Assembly: GCA_027621335.1 (NCBI GenBank)
Contig: JAQCAN010000001.1
Coordinates: 1-31,356, forward strand
Length of the DNA: 31,356 bases
Source of the DNA: Bacteroidota bacterium
GTDB taxonomy: Bacteria; Bacteroidota; Bacteroidia; Flavobacteriales_D; JABDKJ01
Direction: 5' to 3'
Shown: one piece after another, positions 7,120 to 14,873 of the stretch
Layout of the letters: each line of letters starts with the position of its first letter
How positions within the stretch are numbered: position 1 is the first letter of the stretch
Position numbers and translations under genes: made by a program
The notes under the pieces: model-generated
Seen by the model: the letters and a program-made list of their open reading frames with translations, nothing else
The model's database searches: none
What the model was told of the DNA's origin: nothing

Positions 7120-8046
7120 ATGAAGGTTTCAGTGATGAATGTGGACATCTGCTTGCCTGATGTGATGATCGTTGGCGCTGCGAAAAGCGGAACGACCAGT
7201 CTCTATAGGATGCTCTCTAATCATAAGAGCATCTATTTTCCGCCTTCACAGAAGGAACCTTTCTATTTCTGCTTTCAAGGAAAGGAACCTATGGGTCTAG
7301 ATGAAGACTCCAAGAGCAGGCATATCTGGAGAACTGAGGACTACCTTTCACTCTACAAGGATTGTCCTTCTGAAGCTCTTGCAGTGGACGCTTCTACGGC
7401 CTACCTCTACAAGTTCGAGGAAAGTATTTCCCATATGGCCAAGCTTTATGGTGAAAAACTCAAGGAGGTCAAGGTCATCATTCTTCTGCGGAATCCTGTG
7501 CAGCGAGCATATTCACACTACACCTATCTGGTGAGAAATGGCTTCGAGACGCTGCCGTTCGAGGAGGCGATCAAAGTAGAGAACATCGAGGCAAGGAAGG
7601 AGAGGAGATGGGGCTTTGATTACTTGGGATATAGTTCCTACCCGGATCAGGTCAAGGCTTATATAGAGGCCTTTCCACATTGCAAGATCCTACTAACCGA
7701 GGATATGCGCGAGCCGGTCAGCTTCATGAAGGAGGTCACTGATTTCCTTGGGATTGAGCCAATGGAGGAAGTGAATGAAGTCCAAGCTAATCCTTCAGGC
7801 ATCCCTAAGAGCCGTTTCTTGGTTAACGTCCTGCGAAAGAACAAGGTGCTCAAGTCCATGGTGAACTTGCTTCCTGAAGCTCAAAAACATAGATTGCTTG
7901 ATAAGAGAGATGCCATGATGGGAAAATTGCTGGTCAAAGAATCGATGGATGCAGGCGTACGTGAGGACCTCGTAAGATATTTCGAATCGGACATCTTATT
8001 TCTGCAAAAGCTCATTGAAAGAGATCTGTCATCTTGGTTGAAATGA
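7120..8046 (+). CDS. Sulfotransferase (PAPS-dependent), carbohydrate type
   Basis: 308 residues. The 5'-phosphosulfate loop is VGAAKSGTTSLYR (residues 18-30) with Lys22 as the catalytic-type lysine, then a heparan-sulfotransferase-like segment FPPSQKEPFYF (40-50). The 3'-phosphate motif is LLRNPVQRAYSHY (122-134) with Arg124 and Ser132. The start at 7120 is preceded by AGAGG (7102-7106); a second ATG at 7135 would also keep the loop. The enzyme should move sulfate from PAPS to a sugar in the cytosol. It forms a two-gene unit with the next sulfotransferase (ATGA overlap), transcribed away from the polymerase operon. The two are related but not near-identical, which suggests different acceptor positions and not a recent copy. 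Confidence 0.9.
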   Translation: MKVSVMNVDICLPDVMIVGAAKSGTTSLYRMLSNHKSIYFPPSQKEPFYFCFQGKEPMGLDEDSKSRHIWRTEDYLSLYKDCPSEALAVDASTAYLYKFEESISHMAKLYGEKLKEVKVIILLRNPVQRAYSHYTYLVRNGFETLPFEEAIKVENIEARKERRWGFDYLGYSSYPDQVKAYIEAFPHCKILLTEDMREPVSFMKEVTDFLGIEPMEEVNEVQANPSGIPKSRFLVNVLRKNKVLKSMVNLLPEAQKHRLLDKRDAMMGKLLVKESMDAGVREDLVRYFESDILFLQKLIERDLSSWLK

Positions 8047-8966
8047 GCATCAGAACAGACGTGACATTACCTTCATTCCTTTTCGTAGGAACCGCTAAGG
8101 CAGGAACTACTTCTATAGAGAAGTACCTCAAGCAGCATCCTGATATCTGCATCCCAAGGAAGGAGACTTTCTATTTCTTAAAGGACATTTATCGGAACAA
8201 CCATCTCTCATATCCATTACAGCGAAGGAGAGATGAATACATTTTGAACAAGGAGGTCTATGAGGAAGAGTATGCTGGAATAGAGGCAATGGTCACAGGG
8301 GAAGTAGGAACGGGATACCTCTTTCATCATGAGCTGGCCATCCCTAGAATCAAAGAGACCTTAGGGGATGATGTCAAGATTCTGATGGTACTGCGACATC
8401 CTGTGGATAGATGCTACAGTTCCTATCTTCATTTCGCCAAGGACCTCCATGAGAAAGGCACCTTCGAGGAAGTCTTGGATAGCGAAGAAAAGCGTTTCAA
8501 AGAAGGGTGGGATTTCATGTGGCAGCACAGGTTGATGGGGCTCTATGCGAAACAAGTGGAGGCCTATCTAGGAGCTTTCAAAGAGGTGAAAGTCCTGTTC
8601 TATGAGGACTTTAGGAGAGCACCGGATGTCTTCATGAAGGAGGTGTTCGAATTCATTGACGTGAATCCGAATATCAATCTTGATCTAGCCAAGACTCATA
8701 ATGCATCTGGTACACCCAAGAACGAAACTCTGCAGCGTTTCATCACACAAGAGACTTTTCTAAAAAGGCTCGTCAGGCCCCTTTTTCGATTAGTTTTCTC
8801 TAAGGATAGAAGGGAGAAGATACGTAAGGAGGCCAAAGGGAGGAACCTGAAGAAGAGCGAAGGACTCAGTGCAGAACAACGGTCAAAACTGATGTCTTTT
8901 TATAGTGATGATATCGCTGAATTGAGTGCTCTTATCGGGCGTCCATTGACTGAAATCTGGAACTAG
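8043..8966 (+). CDS. Sulfotransferase (PAPS-dependent), carbohydrate type
   Basis: 307 residues from the ATG at 8043, chosen because it overlaps the upstream stop as ATGA; an in-frame TTG at 8034 would add three residues but is less convincing. Motifs: 5'-phosphosulfate loop FVGTAKAGTTSIEKYL (residues 14-29) with Lys19, then HPDICIPRKETFYF (32-45), and the 3'-phosphate motif VLRHPVDRCYSSY (116-128) with Arg118 and Ser126. The role is expected to be sulfate transfer to a sugar of the local polysaccharide. It is the fourth sulfotransferase in 7 kb. The gene ends 9 bp from the stop codon of the convergent flippase gene, leaving no room for a separate terminator. Confidence 0.9.
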   Translation: MSIRTDVTLPSFLFVGTAKAGTTSIEKYLKQHPDICIPRKETFYFLKDIYRNNHLSYPLQRRRDEYILNKEVYEEEYAGIEAMVTGEVGTGYLFHHELAIPRIKETLGDDVKILMVLRHPVDRCYSSYLHFAKDLHEKGTFEEVLDSEEKRFKEGWDFMWQHRLMGLYAKQVEAYLGAFKEVKVLFYEDFRRAPDVFMKEVFEFIDVNPNINLDLAKTHNASGTPKNETLQRFITQETFLKRLVRPLFRLVFSKDRREKIRKEAKGRNLKKSEGLSAEQRSKLMSFYSDDIAELSALIGRPLTEIWN

Positions 8967-8975
8967 TAGAGGGAT

Positions 8976-10322
8976 TTATTTGATTGATAGGAAGGTAGAG
9001 ATGCCGTATTTCCTATAGATGAAAAGTGCTCCACCGATATTCCATATTCCTGTGCTGATCAACGTGGCCCATGCAGCACCTTCCATCCCCCACATCGGAA
9101 TGAATAGAGCATTCAACCCGATATTGACTACTGTGGCGACAAGAACTAATTTCGTGAAATAGGACTGATTGCCGGTCATATTCATAAAGGCTCCCACCAA
9201 TCCGCAAGTGGCGTTAAGGAGTTGCGTGAAGGCCAAAATCCTCAACGTATTGGACCCTGCTCGGAATCCGTCATCTACGAGGCTTAGTATCAGTTCTGGA
9301 AAGGCTAGAAGGATCAGGCTTATTGGAATACTGAACAGCATGATGACATTCGTGCTCTTCTTGACAACGGTCTTCAAATTGACCATGTCCTGCTTCCAGA
9401 AAAGCTCGGATATCTTTGGCATGGCGATGGTCTTCAAGGAAGCGATCATGAAATTGGTGATGACACTGATCTTCAAGGCCACACTGAAGACCCCAACGGC
9501 TGATATGTCGGTATAGAATCCTAGCATGATGGTATCCACCCTCCCGTTGAGCAGTTGGATGAAGGACGTGAGTATCATGGGGAAGGAGATATACAGGTGC
9601 TCTTTCATGGAGAAGGCCTCCTTAGGTGAGGACTCACGCCCGGCCTTGGTCCTGTGAAAGAATCTCCAGATGTAGTAGGTCGTATAAATGGCTGCAACCG
9701 CTATGCCAAGGGCGTAGACGTCCACAGCATAGATAGTCCTGATGCCTAAGTAGATTGCTGTTGCAAAGCCTACTAGATTGATGAATTGAATAACGAGGTT
9801 GCGAAAGAGCTCTGAGATATGGACCTCCTTCAATCCACGGATGAATTCCACATTTATAGTGCCCATCACGCTCAAAGGAAGAATCGCTCCGATAATCTTG
9901 AATGGCAGACTGAGTTCAGGGTCGTGATAGATGGAATCAGCCAGATAATCCGAACCGATGATGAAGGCCAAACCTATAAGGGCGCTCAAGGGTAAGGTCA
10001 ATTTCTGTATGCCCTTGAAGACAGCAAGTACGAGCTTAGGTTTTCCGAGTTCGGTGTACTGAGAGGTGAATCGGATGATGGAGGTATTGAATCCTAAGGA
10101 GGCCACCATGACCAAGATGCCGGAAATGGCCAGACAGAGATTATAGATTCCAATACCATCTTCTCCTAATTCCCTTGAGATATAGACCATGAGGCCGTAG
10201 CTAAGGACCATGGACATCACCCTGTAGATCAAGGCCACCGATCCTCCCTTGAGGATTTCGGAGAAGTCCGCATTCCCATCTGGGCCACGAAGTTTTTTCT
10301 TGATTTTTTTAAGGAGATCCAT
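8976..10322 (-). CDS. Wzx-type polysaccharide flippase (MOP superfamily)
   Basis: 448 residues with about 12-14 hydrophobic helices spread over the whole length. The first helices contain GGSVALIYRVMSMVLSYG and an ISRELGEDGIGIYNL stretch, typical of RfbX/Wzx-like members of the MOP (MATE-like) superfamily. Such proteins flip undecaprenyl-linked oligosaccharide units across the inner membrane, so this gene completes a Wzx/Wzy pathway with the polymerase at 5563-6906. The C-terminal half also keeps the flippase pattern (GAFMNMTGNQSYFTK, then a hydrophobic segment with GMEGAAWATLIS). The start codon ATG at 10322 is followed by a Lys-rich stretch (LLKKIKKKLR). A lipid II flippase is unlikely given the context but is not excluded. 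It may be cotranscribed with murA (126 bp upstream) or have its own promoter. Confidence 0.85.
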   Translation of the reverse strand: MDLLKKIKKKLRGPDGNADFSEILKGGSVALIYRVMSMVLSYGLMVYISRELGEDGIGIYNLCLAISGILVMVASLGFNTSIIRFTSQYTELGKPKLVLAVFKGIQKLTLPLSALIGLAFIIGSDYLADSIYHDPELSLPFKIIGAILPLSVMGTINVEFIRGLKEVHISELFRNLVIQFINLVGFATAIYLGIRTIYAVDVYALGIAVAAIYTTYYIWRFFHRTKAGRESSPKEAFSMKEHLYISFPMILTSFIQLLNGRVDTIMLGFYTDISAVGVFSVALKISVITNFMIASLKTIAMPKISELFWKQDMVNLKTVVKKSTNVIMLFSIPISLILLAFPELILSLVDDGFRAGSNTLRILAFTQLLNATCGLVGAFMNMTGNQSYFTKLVLVATVVNIGLNALFIPMWGMEGAAWATLISTGIWNIGGALFIYRKYGISTFLSIK

Positions 10323-10407
10323 TTAGGCTAGAGCAATGAGAAAGTACAGTATACGGTAGTCTTTTGAAATGGTTTTCAATCACCTTATTCTAGACAGGTA
10401 GCAAAGA

Positions 10408-10434
10408 GGTGGAATACATGGGGCAGGTATCACC
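10408..10434 (-). terminator. Weak hairpin downstream of murA
   Basis: Read on the minus strand, GGTG-ATAC, a 9-nt loop, then GTAT-TC-CACC form an 8-bp stem with a 2-nt bulge, starting 15 nt after the murA stop. The following bases are only moderately T-rich (TCTTTG). It may attenuate transcription between murA and the flippase gene. The rest of the 126-bp gap shows a short AT-rich repeat (TTGAAA/TTTCAA, 10364-10379) and nothing else I can name. Confidence 0.22.
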
Positions 10435-10448
10435 GAAGGCCTTTTCGC

Positions 10449-11756
10449 TCAGTCGATGCGCTCCAATTGAGCGCCAATGGCCTTGAGCCTGGTATCGATG
10501 TTCTGATACCCTCGGTCGATCTGATTCACGTTGTCGATGACGCTCTCTCCTTGTGCACTCAGGGCAGCGATGAGCAAGGAGACCCCCGCCCTGATATCAG
10601 GAGAAGTCATCTTGATACCGCGTAACATGCTCTGTTTGTCCAATCCGATCACAGTAGCTCTATGCGGATCACACAAGATGATCTTCGCCCCCATGTCTAT
10701 CAATTTGTCCACGAAGAAAAGTCGGCTCTCGAACATCTTTTGATGGATGAGTACAGAGCCTCTGGCTTGGATGGCGGTGACTAGCACAATACTCAAAAGG
10801 TCAGGAGTGAAACCCGGCCATGGAGCATCTGCAACTGTCAGTATGGAGCCATCTATGAAAGTATCAATCTCATAACGATCCTGTGAAGGAATGAATAGAT
10901 CATCTCCTTTCAGTTCCATTTTGATACCCAACCTGCGAAAGATGTTCGGTATCTGACCGAGTTCGTTATAATGTACATTCTTGATGGTGATCTCACTTCC
11001 CGTCATGGCAGCTAGGCCTATAAAGGAACCGATCTCGATCATATCAGGGAGACAGGTATGCACACATCCACCCAGGCTATCTACGCCATCGATAAGTAAG
11101 AGGTTGGATCCTACTCCTGAGATCTTTGCTCCCATGCTATTGAGCATCTTGCACAATTGCTGTATATATGGTTCACAGGCGGCATTGTAGACGGTAGTCC
11201 TGCCTTCCGCTAATACAGCCGCCATGATGATATTGGCCGTGCCGGTCACAGAAGCCTCGTCTAATAGCATGTAGGTACCCTTCAGGCGCTTAGCCTCTAC
11301 TTTATAGAAGTGCTCTTGACGTTCATAGGTGAAGGTGGCCCCGAGGCGTTGGAAGCCAATGAAATGTGTGTCCAATCGTCTTCTTCCGATCTTATCTCCG
11401 CCTGGTTTGGGAATGTAGCCCTTGCCAAAACGTGCCAACAAAGGCCCCACAATCATGATAGAACCGCGAAGGGCACCTCCTTTCAGCTTGAATTCCTCGC
11501 TCAGTAAGTACTCGATATTGACATGATCAGCTTTAAAGCTGCATGACCCTGCACCAAGTCTCTTGACGGTCACTCCCAGATCAGCGAGCAGTTCAATCAG
11601 TTTGTTCACATCCACGATGTCAGGGATGTTGTGAACAATTACTTCCTCAGGAGTGAGGAGAACCGCTGAAAGAATTTGAAGGACTTCATTCTTAGCTCCT
11701 TGAGGCGTGATTTCCCCTTTGAGCTTGTGACCGCCTTGTACCCTGAACGAACTCAT
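10449..11756 (-). CDS. murA: UDP-N-acetylglucosamine 1-carboxyvinyltransferase (MurA), Cys-to-Asp active site
   Basis: 435 residues from the ATG at 11756, which overlaps the upstream stop as TGATG (a TTG at 11759 is the alternative start). MurA transfers enolpyruvate from PEP to UDP-GlcNAc, the first committed step of peptidoglycan synthesis, in the cytosol. Visible signatures: FRVQGGHKLKGEI at the N-terminus, PQGAKNE (18-24) with the substrate-binding Lys22/Asn23, LRGSIMIVGPLLARFG (96-111), and the active-site loop PKPGGDKIGRRRLDTH (116-131). Most MurA enzymes carry a Cys in this loop (Cys115 in E. coli) that is alkylated by fosfomycin; here the position is Asp121. Asp at this site occurs naturally in several lineages, so the enzyme should be active. 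It is cotranscribed with the DUF4290 gene. Confidence 0.97.
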   Translation of the reverse strand: MSSFRVQGGHKLKGEITPQGAKNEVLQILSAVLLTPEEVIVHNIPDIVDVNKLIELLADLGVTVKRLGAGSCSFKADHVNIEYLLSEEFKLKGGALRGSIMIVGPLLARFGKGYIPKPGGDKIGRRRLDTHFIGFQRLGATFTYERQEHFYKVEAKRLKGTYMLLDEASVTGTANIIMAAVLAEGRTTVYNAACEPYIQQLCKMLNSMGAKISGVGSNLLLIDGVDSLGGCVHTCLPDMIEIGSFIGLAAMTGSEITIKNVHYNELGQIPNIFRRLGIKMELKGDDLFIPSQDRYEIDTFIDGSILTVADAPWPGFTPDLLSIVLVTAIQARGSVLIHQKMFESRLFFVDKLIDMGAKIILCDPHRATVIGLDKQSMLRGIKMTSPDIRAGVSLLIAALSAQGESVIDNVNQIDRGYQNIDTRLKAIGAQLERID

Positions 11757-12400
11757 CAATTTCTCTTCTTACGGTGATTTTTTTGGAAACGCCCTCCTTT
11801 CTTGGCAGGTCGGTTGGACTGTGCTTCAGTAGGTCTTACTCCTTTCACCTGTAGCTCGGAGCTATTCTTAAGGGCCAGATCCTCCAACTTTAGTTCCAGT
11901 TTGCCGCCAGAAATTTCGTTCATCTGATTCAGAATGGTCTGATCCTCTACGCTGTCCCTGTTCCAAGTGAGATAGAAACGTTTCATGAGATTGGCCACAC
12001 ATTGGGTCAAGGCTTTTCGCTCCTCAGGATCGGTCTTTGCAGGGATTGCATCGATGAGGTCCTGGATGGACTCACCATAATGTCCATATCGGATATTTCC
12101 CTTGGGATAGGATATGGAGTTGGGCTTGGTCTCGAAGGTTTCCTTGGTAGGGATAGGATAAGGGGATTCCACGTCCAACTTGAAATCGGACATGATGAAG
12201 ATGTGGTCCCATAACTTGTGGTTATAGTCGTCAACGTCCCTGAGATGAGGGTTGAGCTGGCCCATGACCTGAATGATGGCCGCCACTACTTTCTGACGCT
12301 CTTCTTTATCCTCAACGGTGAGAGCAAAGTTCACCATCTTCTTGACGTTGCGTCCATACTCCGGTAATTGGAGGTCAGGCCGCGCTGTATTGTATTCCAA
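11756..12400 (-). CDS. DUF4290 family protein (function unknown), TTG start
   Basis: 214 residues beginning MEYNTARPDLQLPEYGRNVK, the conserved N-terminus of DUF4290, a family I know only from Bacteroidota. No catalytic motif is evident. The N-terminal two thirds look helical and soluble, with no signal peptide, so the protein should be cytosolic. The last 20 residues are very basic (KKGGRFQKNHRKKRN), suggesting nucleic-acid or membrane-surface contact. The start codon is TTG at 12400: an in-frame stop lies five codons upstream and the next ATG (codon 22) would remove the conserved N-terminus. Its stop overlaps the murA start as TGATG, a tight coupling that hints at a link with envelope synthesis. 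I do not assign a function. Confidence 0.88.
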   Translation of the reverse strand: MEYNTARPDLQLPEYGRNVKKMVNFALTVEDKEERQKVVAAIIQVMGQLNPHLRDVDDYNHKLWDHIFIMSDFKLDVESPYPIPTKETFETKPNSISYPKGNIRYGHYGESIQDLIDAIPAKTDPEERKALTQCVANLMKRFYLTWNRDSVEDQTILNQMNEISGGKLELKLEDLALKNSSELQVKGVRPTEAQSNRPAKKGGRFQKNHRKKRN

Positions 12401-12467
12401 ATTGACTTGTGATTATGAAGTCCTCTCTTTCAAGGTCGGGGATGCCGTTAGGACTAATGTTATGTAA

Positions 12468-12475
12468 CAAAGGTA
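12468..12475 (-). promoter_or_regulatory. -7 motif TACCTTTG of the DUF4290-murA unit
   Basis: A perfect TAnnTTTG match in the 84-bp gap after uvrD, 67 nt before the TTG start of the DUF4290 gene. I see no clear TTTG element at the expected distance upstream. A short palindrome (TGTTA-N2-TAACA, 12458-12469) overlaps its downstream edge, at the likely transcription start. Confidence 0.45.
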
Positions 12476-12484
12476 TCAAAATCA

Positions 12485-14830
12485 TCAGGCGGTGCTAGGA
12501 AGAACCTTCAACTTCGCAAATTTCAATAAGAGCACTTTTTTCCCACTGCCTGGGAAGAATATAGTGGCCTTGGTGTCCGGACTGCCTCCTTCCAGTTTCA
12601 CCACTTTCCCTTTTCCGAATCTGGGATGCTCTACATCCATTCCCACTTCCACCTCCTCCACGGGACCATAGTCTCCATTATCGTTGGTATTGTTCAGTTT
12701 CTTGAAATTCCTCGGCACGTGGATGGGTATGCGTACGGGGGCGGTATCCTGCTTCTTAACGAAGTTCAGCCCTTCAGATCCCGCTCCTCCGCTCTGGCGA
12801 TTGAAGCTTGACCAACCCTCCATTCCACCTCCAAAACCCAGATCGGACATGTCTGAGACCTGTCCATTCCAGTTAGGAGGGAATTTCACATACGCCTTAT
12901 CGATCTCATCTATGAAGCGGCTCGGTTCGCAATAGGTGAGATTTCCCCAGCGATAGCGAGTGTTTGCCATGCTGATAGTCGCTCTGCGCTCTGCACGGGT
13001 CATGGCCACATAGAACAATCTCCTTTCTTCTTCCAGATCAGTTCGACTGCTCAAACTGAGCTGGGAAGGGAAGAGATTTTCCTCTAATCCAACGATATAG
13101 ACATAAGGAAACTCCAATCCTTTGGCTGCATGGATGGTCATCAAGCTTACGTAGTCCTCATTCTCATCCGTCTCATCGGCATCCGTCAAGAGGGCTACAT
13201 CCATGAGGAACTCATCCAAACGGTCATCGCCCCCATCCGCTCGCCTCTGTTCCGAGAAATCCTTGACCCCGTTGAGGAGTTCCTGGATGTTCTCGTAGCG
13301 GGCCACTCCTTCAGGTGATTTATCGTTGTAGAGGTCCTTCAGGATACCAGTGGTCTGAGCGACTTCATAGGCCATGTCATACGAGCCGGTGATGCCCAGA
13401 GAATGATGAAAACGCTCAATGAAGGTGACGAATTCCTTGATTTTAGAGGCCGTCCCCTTATTCACTTGGAGAGCACTTTGAATAGGGTCCAATATAACTT
13501 CCCAGAGCGATGTGCCTCGCTCTCTGGCTGTCAGGACAATCTTATCTATGGTGGTCTGTCCGATGCCTCGGGTCGGGTAGTTGATGACCCGCTTCAGCGC
13601 CTCTTCATCTTTCGGATTGCAGATAAGTCTGAAATAGGCCAAAAGGTCCTTTATCTCCTTGCGCTGATAGAACGAGAGCCCCCCGAAGATCTTATAGGGT
13701 ATGTTCATCTTCCTTAGGGCCTCTTCCATACTTCGAGACTGAGCATTGGTGCGGTACAGGATGGCGAACTGACTCTCCTTGAGTTGCTCCCGCATTTTTG
13801 TCTCGAAGATGTTTTGGGCCACCATACGGCCTTCCTCATTGTCCGTATTGGCTCTCAAGAGTTCAATGGACTCTCCTTGGGCGTTATCGGTCCAGACCTT
13901 TTTCTTGATCTGATCTTTATTCTTGCTGATGATACTGTTCGCGGCCTCAACGATGGTCTGGGTGGAGCGGTAGTTCTGCTCCAATTTGAAGAGGACATAG
14001 TCCGGATAGTCCCGCTTGAAATTCAGTATGTTCTGGATATTGGCCCCCCGGAAGGAATAGATGCTCTGGGCGTCATCTCCCACCACACAGAGGTTTTCAT
14101 GAACCGCAGCCAATTTCCTCACGATGAGGTACTGGGCATAATTCGTGTCCTGATACTCGTCTACCAAGAGGTACTTGAACTTATGCTGATAGGCGTGAAG
14201 GGCTTGGGGATGATCCCTGAAGAGCACATTGGTCTTGAAGAGGAGGTCATCGAAATCCATAGCGCCAGCTTTGAAACACCGGTCTGCATAGTTCATATAG
14301 ACCTCGCCTAGCCTCGGCTTGCCTGAGGCCTCATCACTTATCATCACATCCTGATTCGACATGTATTCACGCGGTGAGATGAGGTTGTTCTTTGCGCTGG
14401 AGATGCGGCTATAGACCACTCCTGGTTTATAGATCTTCTCATCGAGGCCCATCTCCTTGATGACGCTTTTTAGAAGGCTCTTGGAGTCTTGGGTGTCATA
14501 GATGGTGAAGTTGGACGGATAACCGAGCTTCGAAGCCTCAGAACGGAGGATGCGAGCAAAGACACTGTGAAAGGTTCCCATCCAGATGTTGCGGGCCTCC
14601 CCATAACCCACGACAGAGGCGATACGACCTTTCATCTCCTTGGCCGCTTTGTTGGTGAATGTGAGGGCAAGAATTGTGAAAGGGTCCACCCCTGTTTTGA
14701 CCAGATGGGCGATGCGATAGGTGAGGACCCTGGTCTTTCCAGAACCTGCACCAGCAATGACCATAGAAGGGCCTTGAGTGTGCTGCACAGCTTGCCGCTG
14801 GCTGTCGTTTAGTTCGTCCAGGTAACTCAT
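12485..14830 (-). CDS. uvrD: ATP-dependent DNA helicase UvrD/PcrA (superfamily 1A)
   Basis: 781 residues, full length for UvrD/PcrA. The SF1 motifs occur in order: Q motif LNDSQRQAVQH (7-17), Walker A GAGSGKT (27-33), motif II DEYQDTN (224-230), motif III VGDDAQSIYSFRG (250-262), motif IV QNYRST (285-290), motif V TIHAAKGLEFPYV, and motif VI VAMTRAERR. The C-terminal 60 residues contain GMDVEHPRFGKGKVVKLEGG, the Tudor-like domain of PcrA/UvrD that contacts RNA polymerase. This 3'-5' helicase serves nucleotide-excision repair, mismatch repair and removal of stalled complexes. The ATG at 14830 has a -7-like motif 4 nt upstream. It lies 43 bp after the phosphodiesterase gene with a small palindrome between them. 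Confidence 0.97.
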   Translation of the reverse strand: MSYLDELNDSQRQAVQHTQGPSMVIAGAGSGKTRVLTYRIAHLVKTGVDPFTILALTFTNKAAKEMKGRIASVVGYGEARNIWMGTFHSVFARILRSEASKLGYPSNFTIYDTQDSKSLLKSVIKEMGLDEKIYKPGVVYSRISSAKNNLISPREYMSNQDVMISDEASGKPRLGEVYMNYADRCFKAGAMDFDDLLFKTNVLFRDHPQALHAYQHKFKYLLVDEYQDTNYAQYLIVRKLAAVHENLCVVGDDAQSIYSFRGANIQNILNFKRDYPDYVLFKLEQNYRSTQTIVEAANSIISKNKDQIKKKVWTDNAQGESIELLRANTDNEEGRMVAQNIFETKMREQLKESQFAILYRTNAQSRSMEEALRKMNIPYKIFGGLSFYQRKEIKDLLAYFRLICNPKDEEALKRVINYPTRGIGQTTIDKIVLTARERGTSLWEVILDPIQSALQVNKGTASKIKEFVTFIERFHHSLGITGSYDMAYEVAQTTGILKDLYNDKSPEGVARYENIQELLNGVKDFSEQRRADGGDDRLDEFLMDVALLTDADETDENEDYVSLMTIHAAKGLEFPYVYIVGLEENLFPSQLSLSSRTDLEEERRLFYVAMTRAERRATISMANTRYRWGNLTYCEPSRFIDEIDKAYVKFPPNWNGQVSDMSDLGFGGGMEGWSSFNRQSGGAGSEGLNFVKKQDTAPVRIPIHVPRNFKKLNNTNDNGDYGPVEEVEVGMDVEHPRFGKGKVVKLEGGSPDTKATIFFPGSGKKVLLLKFAKLKVLPSTA

Positions 14831-14834
14831 GCCA

Positions 14835-14842
14835 TAAAAGTA
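14835..14842 (-). promoter_or_regulatory. -7-like motif TACTTTTA directly before uvrD
   Basis: Matches TAnnTTTG except the last base and ends 4 nt before the uvrD ATG. If used, the transcript would begin at or next to the start codon. No clear -33 element is visible. A perfect palindrome (CCTTAT-N2-ATAAGG, 14858-14871) just upstream could be a weak terminator for the preceding gene. Confidence 0.3.
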
Positions 14843-14873
14843 GGAATCAGGCTAAGGCCTTATTCATAAGGAA

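Noticed and set aside
8034..8045. TTG start 9 bases upstream for the second plus-strand sulfotransferase
   Set aside because: The ATG at 8043 overlaps the upstream stop as ATGA, the pattern used throughout the locus.
10364..10379. Inverted repeat TTGAAA-N4-TTTCAA upstream of the flippase gene
   Set aside because: Short and AT-rich with no partner site; expected by chance in a gap of this length.
12458..12469. Palindrome TGTTA-N2-TAACA next to the DUF4290 -7 motif
   Set aside because: Only 5-base arms and no second copy nearby; noted with the promoter but not claimed as an operator.
13784..14311. 175-residue plus-strand open frame antisense to uvrD
   Set aside because: It lies fully inside the helicase gene, which has all SF1 motifs; no signature, signal peptide or upstream site supports it.
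14858..14871. Palindrome CCTTAT-N2-ATAAGG between the phosphodiesterase and uvrD genes as a terminator
   Set aside because: Two-base loop and no T-tract; too weak to list separately.
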